This document shows positions 14,301 to 23,300 of a DNA stretch of 64,000 nt, in pieces. Each line of letters starts with the position of its first letter. Position 1 is the first letter of the stretch. The stretch is from the NCBI GenBank assembly GCA_020796225.1, contig CM036753.1, positions 8,264,501-8,328,500 on the forward strand, read 5' to 3'. Both the position numbers and the translations under genes were made by a program. The notes under the pieces were generated by a model, which saw only the letters and a program-made list of their open reading frames with translations, ran no database searches and was not told the DNA's origin. Source of the stretch: Arion vulgaris (taxonomy: Eukaryota; Mollusca; Gastropoda; Stylommatophora; Arionidae).

Positions 14301-17300
14301 AACTACTGCACCTAGTTAGATGAAACTTATAGAATATGTTCGCACATGGATTATCTTCATTTAACTACTACTTCTAGAAACATCTATGAATACTAAGATG
14401 TAATACAAACCGAGAATAAAAATATTTTTTATGCTTTTCGTTTTTCAAAATAGTCATGCTACAATAATCTAATTTTCTCAAACGTATATCATCTGATGTA
14501 AAATATTATTATATTAATGTATTCCACATCCAATTAGCAACAATTTAATATATAACATGTCATACTTTAGAGAAACAGTACAAGAGTTATAAAGGATTAA
14601 ACTAATTGACATTGAATGTTAAATTTGAACCGCAAAAAAAACGTACAGAGGTCAAAATAATACAGGCTAAAGGGTTAAGTGGCTCTTCGACATATGAATA
14701 AATAAAAATGCAGCAACCGGGCTACAGGTCCTTACAGGTTTAGAAAGGTTGAAGATGATTTAAATAATATTTTTTAGGCTTCGAATTTTATGGGCCATTT
14801 TGCTGGAACTGTTAGCTGAGAACAGGTTAGCATTGTATTTTTGTAAACTGACAGACAACAATCCTAGGTCTTATAAGAGATTTGAACCTGCATCCTAACG
14901 GCTGAGAAACTGGTGTTATCTACTCGCCACAAATCTTCCTGTAATAAAATGATAAATGTAAGTTAAAACAGTGTGGCCTAACTAATCATTATGACTTACG
15001 CAATTTTATTCTTGAGGTCATCAAGAATATCCTCTAGGGCTTGCCTATATGCAGCAATGATAATAGTTGGGTGCATCTGCTGCTGGATAAATTGTTCAGC
15101 AACTGACAATACTTCTCCAGCTGTAGAGCATGATACAATACAAACAAACAAAATGTAAGAAAAGGATGAAACATTTTTTTGATACAAAGTTAGTTGTGTT
15201 GTTTAACTACATTTTTAAAAAGCTTCTTTCATCTGTAACTTCTAGAGTATTCAATATTTATGGCTGATTTTTGATGGAGAACTGATATCTGGTAATGCAC
15301 ATGAGAAATAGTTGCCAAAAAGGTGTATCTGGAGAAAGGAGTTGGAAATTGGGTTGTTGCATTATGAGCACAACAAGCAGATAGAGACTTTGCTGGAGTT
15401 TATATCTCACAGTTCTGTGTTATTGTTTGGGTGTGAGAATTGTGGCAGACTGTCACACACACCCCCTCCCACAAGACTTTAAGAAGCACATGTCATGGCT
15501 CTATGGCATTAACTCTAGACTGAAAGAGGCATACTACTGCTACTAGATATTTATAAAATAAAAGTTGGTAAAATTAACTCTCTCCTCCTGTTTTCAACGC
15601 TGTGGAATACTTCCAAAGTTATAAAGAAGTAATTATGTCTACACCGACTATAGGGCAACAAATTTGTTTCTTCTCTGTAGAAAGTCGTTAATACAGTCGC
15701 ATAGACTAAGCAATATCTCTGAGAACGTGTTTCAGCTAGGTATCTCCAAAAGTCATATGGGACATAGTTTACTTGCATCTGGTGCATAAAACCTAAAGCA
15801 TTGACCCACCTTTCCTTGGAGGACTTTCTTAATAAGGAACCTGCTCCAGTTACTTTTAGGGAGACAAATTGTTTGCGCTTCCATAAGAAATTAGGAGCAT
15901 TCTAGCTAGTTTTCCTTTTGGCAGCACAGAAACAGCAGACACTATGTGCAGGACTAACCAAACTGGCTGTCATCACTTTGCTACATCATAATTAAGACAT
16001 TGCAGATCTCATCTGACATAAGACTATTGGGACACAATTTGTTTTCGAGTTTAAATGAATTAAGAGTTTCCACTCTGTATTGTTTTCCTGTAGGAACAGA
16101 AATAAGGAAATGGTGGCCACTGATAAATAGCTGACATCAAGCATTCTGGCAAAACTGTCATGGTCACATTTGATAAACAGAAAACTCAGACCTGGATAGT
16201 TGTCAAGGACAAGATTACACAGTAGCTGTGCTGATCAATTGTCAACCCATATACAGCGTACCATGGTTGACCATATGGAATACGATACTGATCCTTCTCA
16301 AGACTACAGACTCCCCATGTGCCTTCAACTTTATGAATGTTAGTCTTACCCAAAATGATGACAGACTTGGTACCATCTCCAGTCTCTTCATCTTGAGTCC
16401 TTGCAACCTCTATCATGGACTTGGCAGCAGGGTGCTGAACATTCAGCTACAAGAAGGAACAAAATACTATTTTAAAATGATCACCAGTGAAAAAAAAATT
16501 TAATGAGATGGCCAGCGAAAACCTGTATGCCCTACAGAACGATCATTTGTTAACAATACAGACTGTCTTCATTTCTAATTTGCAACCATGATCTTGCCAT
16601 TTTTAAAAGTTCAAATTATCCATAAAGCTTCTTTGCTTTCATGTCTTTCGAACATTTAATCTATTTGCACACACTATGCCTATATATTCTACAAGATATA
16701 ACCATGACAGAGTGTTTCAAAGTGGAATCTACATAATGTATATAATTTCAGTACTGAAATTACATTTCACATATGTATCACCTCTAAGTGGGGCTGCATT
16801 TTAGAACCAACGAAATTAGAAAATAAGTTACACGTTACTTTTAAAATGGCAACATAAGCCATATTTATGAATTGTTCTCTAGGCAGTGACTTTTTCCATG
16901 ACTATAAAGATGAATAGTGAACGGGACAGTGCTAGTTGTAGTCATATATATTTATAGATTAAATCATGGTGTGAGACTTTGTTATGAAATTCAAGAGCAA
17001 AACCCAGACAATATAATACATACATTATTTTCTAAAGTACTCACACTTACATAAATCAAGGACCCTATTTGACTCTCTGACTGCTATTGAAGCAACGCTT
17101 ATAGTGTCAGTGCTGTTCATGTAACCCTTGAGTTACGATAAAAATTCAAAACTACAAAATAATGGTCTATACATAACTACTAGAACTACTATAAAGTTCT
17201 CAATTCAGTTCTGCATTTAAGACTACTTTCAAAGATTGTTTACTGCCGTAATTTTTGTTGTACATTTTTCTAAATTAGTACCAAAAAGTGAAAACTAAGT

Positions 17301-20300
17301 ATTTTTAGCCAAAACATTTATGCTTTTATGTCGTTTTTGTCAATGAGTCAGATACAGGGTTAGACAATGATAGTGAAAAGACTTTCTTTGATGAGTTTGA
17401 TCCTATGAAAATAGAAGGCTAATTCTAGTTAAGAGATGGACAATGAGACTGATAATCAGCAGAAACTGTAGAAGCAATGGGAAAAATGATTTATTAAAAG
17501 CAGATTTTCAACACAAGATTTATGCAGTTTATGAAGAGGAGAGAATTAATTATAATACACTGGGAAAGTTTGGTGTGATTTTTCTCAGTTTGTCCAACTG
17601 TGCATGTCTGTGATACTATTTTCAGTTCCTAAGTGCCAGTTTATATTTTTAAATGGCATGCACTGTTTTTTTAATTGAAAGTGACCATCATTGGTCAAGA
17701 AGTCAATCCGATGGGGGTAAACAAAGATTTAAACATATTACAATAATAAATGAATGAGAAACAACACATCAAATTTGCATATTTTTATTGCAACACTTAC
17801 TGCATCAAATAATTTGTTGAAATATAGTCAAAGCCCCAGCACTGACCTTGCCAACTAGAAGTGCTCAGCGGTCAGATAGAGTTAAGCTTGGGACCTCTTA
17901 ATTTTCTTCCCAAAAGTTATCAATGTTAGTTAACAATAGTACAGATGTATTTCTTGTGTTCCCCCTTTAGTGTGTAAATTCCATTTATTCCCATCAATAT
18001 TCAGTTATAAAGGATACAATGGGGGTCTCTAGAGCATAGAGGATAGGTGCTAAAATATTGTTGCAAAGATACTCTGTTCGCCTCGTGGCACCATCTGGAT
18101 ATTTTTCCAGAGATCCCCAATATCAGTGTAGGTGACATTGAGTTCCTAGTCCTATTGGAGACGGACGATAAAGCGTAGGTCCTGTGCTCAAGTTCAGCAT
18201 GTAAAGAGCCCTGGCAGCACAAAATTGAGAAGAGCAGACTGGAAAGTCGTTGCCCTAGCAAAATTCATTAGAAAGATTTTCTTTTCTTCTTTGTGTTCAT
18301 TCTTTACGACCAATTTTAAACACACACACACACACCACACCCCCGTGATATGTTTGATCTTTGTCACGAACGTGTATACATTGCACATTAGTTTGGTATG
18401 CCCCTAAACGCAGAGACTTCGCGTTTAGGACATGTGCATCCGATTTCAGCCATTCCTCCTTATTCACATGTGTGGCAGGTAAGTGGTTCTATTCTTGACA
18501 TCCCAAATTTGGGCTCTGGTAACCACTCGGGCGAGATTTTTAAAAATTCTTATAAAATATTTTACCATCTTCTAAATTACACGGGACCCATACAATGCTA
18601 CAGAGTTTGTGCACTGTCCCCGAGAGCTTCCTGTGTAAGAAAGAGATCAGATCACACATAGTTACTCACCAAAGTGCAATGATGATCATATCAACCAATC
18701 GAAAGATACAATATCGTGAGAATACTAAGTTAAGCATGTGTACATATCTGTAAATATTCTTTAATATAAAACAAAAACTGCCAGTTTACTTACTTCTCTG
18801 AGAATAGCATTTCCATCATTTGTCATTACAATGCCTCCCATTGGATCCATCAACATCTGTTTTCATGAAAATAAAATGTATCAATCAACTAGTGTAACTA
18901 ATGGTGACATTACTCATGACATTCATTATGATAGTAGGCCTTCGTGCAAAAATCAGAAGCGCCCTGACTATGTTTGAATTCATAACGAGAGAGCGCAAGA
19001 AGATCTATTCATTGTAATGTAATCTCATCTTGTATTTATTGCCTAGTTATTTCTTCCTGGTGGTCCAGATGTCCTAATAGTGGCTTAAATCTGATCATTA
19101 CTGTCATGTTTGAGGCATGAAACCCCAAGGTTTTACACCTGAGGTTATCAGTAATGAGTTTATGTTTTGCACATGTATAAGCACATGTTTTGTTGTAAAA
19201 TATACACACAAGTCCAACTGTAACTTGAAATTCAGTGATATATTTGTCTGTTGATACAGACTTTAGTTTTGCCAAAGCAATACTTGTTAATATCTCCTTT
19301 ATAGCTATTTATCAGTGTTTAATTCCTCCAGTGTGAGCACCTGTAGCTTAGCGGTAGTGAGCTCAATCAAAACCCAAGGGTCCTTGTTTCAAACTCCGCT
19401 GCGGGCAAGTTTAGAAGCAAATTAGTTCCGTTGGATTTTTACAAACTGTAAAAGTAGACCTCACCGTTCAGAAAGCAATGACAGCCTACTGAAAGTATAA
19501 GTGGTGCCTAGAAAATAGACGACTCATTTACTGTTGTTGGTGTCTATGTCCTGTAAAGGATATGCCATGGTTTTCAAGTTCCTCCAGATTTTTCATGGTT
19601 GTAAAGCTTAGTTCCTCCAGATTTTGAAGCTTAAGATCGGGCATGTGTTGTTATGCATTCTGGTTGTTTGTCAATGAATAATTTATCTGCATTGATCTCC
19701 ATGTCATGCATTTTTAAGATTACATTATTGAAACAGTGCAAAATGATGGCTTATCAATTGAACTTGAGTTACATACAAGTTATACTGTTAAATGATATCA
19801 CATAATTTCACAAATTCTTGAACCTGCAAGATTAGTGTTACCATGACATTTAAGTTTACTTGCTATTTATCCTTATTTTTTTTAAAGTGAAATTTCAAAC
19901 AAAATTCAAATACAATGTATAGGTACAGTTGTGTTTTATGAAATGAGATATAAAGCTGTTTTACATACCTTCAGCATAGAACGTGGGCCCAGACATGTTC
20001 GTATAATGTCAGCTACAGTCTGCAAATAGATTATTCAATTTTGTTAATTATACATGCAGCAAATTAAACAATTGAATCAAAGATCTCTCTCTCTCTCCCC
20101 GCCTAGACTGATGAACCAGATTTTATCTTGAATGCTACCGTAGTTTTAAGGGACTCCGTCTCAGTGTTTGGGGCCAGGTTTCTTTCCTTAGGCCTGATAC
20201 CATTTGACAATCTTGCAGTATGTGCCTGCTGTCATGTCTGCCTTTCGCAGGCACAGGCTAGTTGTGCCAATTTTAAATTTGTTAAACATGTGGCGCGAGC

Positions 20301-23300
20301 TTGTGCTGTATGGAGCGGAATATAAACTTGTTCACTACGAGATAGACCATAGTACCGTCACTGTTGTATTGAGGATGGTCTTTTGACCATTGTCTTTATA
20401 TGCCAGCTGATGGTTGTTCTGGCTTCCTCATAACTGATTTCGAGATCAGTCTGAGGTAGACGTCCACCTTCTTTGGCTAGCTTGTCAGCTTGTTCATTTC
20501 TGTTTATGTTGCAGTGTGATGGTATCCACTGAGTGACGGTGTGTTTAAGTGAGTACACTAGTGCATCGAGGGTAGCTTTCAGCTCATTGAGCTCTGTTTT
20601 GCCTACACTTTTGAGTGTTGTGATGACCGATAGAACATGAATATCACAATCAAAGATCTAGGACAGCAACTCATTTTTTTAAAATGTATCAAAATTGCTG
20701 AATATTAGAAAACAAAATATGTTAGTTTAATTCTGTGCATACTCTCAGAAAATAACTAGACCCATAAGGGTAGTAATGATGACCTGATTTTTGTTTACCA
20801 AAAGTATGACTTTTGCAACAAGTGTTCAGAAGTTATTTTGTCTGTGCAAGTAAGACTCATCACAAGATTAAATTTTTAGAATAGTTGATCACATGGTACT
20901 AGTCTGTTGTACACGTTTTTAATTTTCTTCTAATGACATGGTAATATGCATTATCTCTCTGATGTCCTAAATGCTATTTCTGGTTTGTTCATGTATTTTC
21001 TGACACGCCTCTTTGCTATCTCTTCTTCGTCCGTTCATGCATGATGTTCAATGTCTACACAATTGAATCCGGTTATCTGGATGATTTGTTGTATTTGTTA
21101 GTTCATCAAAGCTTCCAATCAGCTTTGTGTTGATGTCTGTCTCTGTTGGTCAGTGTTCTTTCCACAGGTCATTCGTCAGGTAACAATCTTGCAGGATGTG
21201 TTCAGCTCTCTGTCCACAAGCACATGTGGGTGATGGAACTAGTTTTAGTCTGTGTGTCTGTTCAGTCCAGTTCTGAGTCGAAACAATATCACCTGCCTTG
21301 CTCTATCTAGACAGTCTCTTTGCTATATAATATTATGTTTGTACCATTATGATGAGTAGTGTCCCTCTTTTGTCAAGAAAGCAAGCAATCATTTAATAAG
21401 CACAGATGGAACAACATAATACATTTGTTGCAATGCCAGGAATTCCCGATTTTTCACAGCAATTTTGCTTACTGTTATGAGTTTCTTCCTCATTGTTCCA
21501 TGGTCAAAAAAAAAAAAGAAATGCAAAATTAAACTGACTCAAGTAAAATGGTTGGTTTGATCAGAGATGCCTGTGTGGTGCCGGGGCTCGGAGGAAGCAA
21601 AGAATACTACCACTGCAACTTACAATGCATGACGTAAGAAGCGACTGATGTAGAACCTAGGGGAAACTACCTAGTAAATAAAAAGCATAGCAGAAATCGG
21701 ATGTTCTGGCCTACTTGTAGGTGCATAACTGGCACAACACTCTTAGGCTCAGATCACATACAAATCACATCGAGTGGTTGATATGGAGTGTTCAAAGATC
21801 AGAGAAAATGTGACGGTTTATTTGCACCCATAGACTCAAAAAACATATTTCCGCTGAGAATTACTCATTCCCCACCACCCCCTTTTTTTTTTACATGCCA
21901 TTTAATATGTTAAGAAGTTCAGATGCTTAGTATTTACAATTAAACCTGAAAGTTGACATTATGTAAGTATGTCAACAAAATTATGACTTTTTTCCAATCT
22001 GTTCACTTCATCCAAGTACTAGGGTTCACTATGTATTTCACTTTTGGTTGCCTCTTACATAAGATAAACACTCCAAAATATATGCTATGTAGGTTCTCAA
22101 ATATGTGGAACAAACTGGAAATGTTCCATTGATCCCTGATTTCAGGGTTGATGAGATAAAGAGTGCTAGTTATATTGCAGATGGACTATAAAAACATTGG
22201 TTTCATGTTCAAATTGGGCATGTTTAAGAACCCTTGACAGTTAAACATTTAAAACAGGCAGCAAAACGGCTTCAAGGCAGTACACTGCTCATCTATATTT
22301 GCAGGACATCAATGAAGGACTTTCTATCTGCATCAACAAATGGGAAAACTAGTTGACGACAGAGCTGTATGAGAAAAGAATGTTACACAAAGGTGCAAAG
22401 TCTTTCAACAAGAAGCTTGGATATGAGCTTGAAGGCAAAAATACAAGTGTAATCTCAGAAGCCATCGCATGTAGTCTTTGCTGTCAATATAATAGCTATC
22501 TTGCCCATTATCTGTCTTCCATTATTGCTCAATCTAAACCACTATTACATTAAATGTGATGAAAATATAACCGTTTCAGAGACATGATTTTTATGAGCCA
22601 AGGTTTCTGTGTATAAATGACTATACTTTTTAGACAGGATGTCTATATTTGTCATCTTTGTAAATAATAAAAGGAGTTCTAATAATTTGTCTGTAGAACT
22701 TTCCATTTAAAGAGGTTTGATTATCTTTAATGTTTGTGTAATGATCCATGATTAACATCTATTCATTCTATATAATATTATCAGACAATTTTATCCTAAG
22801 TCAAGTCTTCTGTCTGACTATTACTGTATTACTATATATTATATAACTAGATGATGTATTTATAACCAATTAGTATGAGAATTACGATTCAAAATCGCAC
22901 GTGCTTTTTAATGCATTAAAATTCAAATGTTTGTTCTGTCACCATGACAAATAAATGACTGACTGTGACAGCAATAAATATAAATAATGAAAATCAGTTC
23001 AAATATGCAAAACAAAAGTGGAAGATAAACACAAAAGTGGAAGATAGTCATCGTCACATTGTACGATAAATAGCTGATTATATTATATATGACGATAGTA
23101 TCATGAACAAGTTCCAACACTCAAAGAGATCAGTTTAACAATTATCAATGAATCATGTACTACTTTCCTGACCTGTCCTATAGCCTAATGACATGAACGA
23201 CTAAGTCTTAGATCGGATGTGATTCAGATTGTCTTTGTGTCGAGCAAGGACAAATAATAATAATTTATATTATAATTATTACTCTTCAAGTTTCATATAA

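Noticed and set aside
17850..17890. Second piggyBac-type element end
   Set aside because: Resembles the left end at 13387, but no partner end or paired TTAA could be found.
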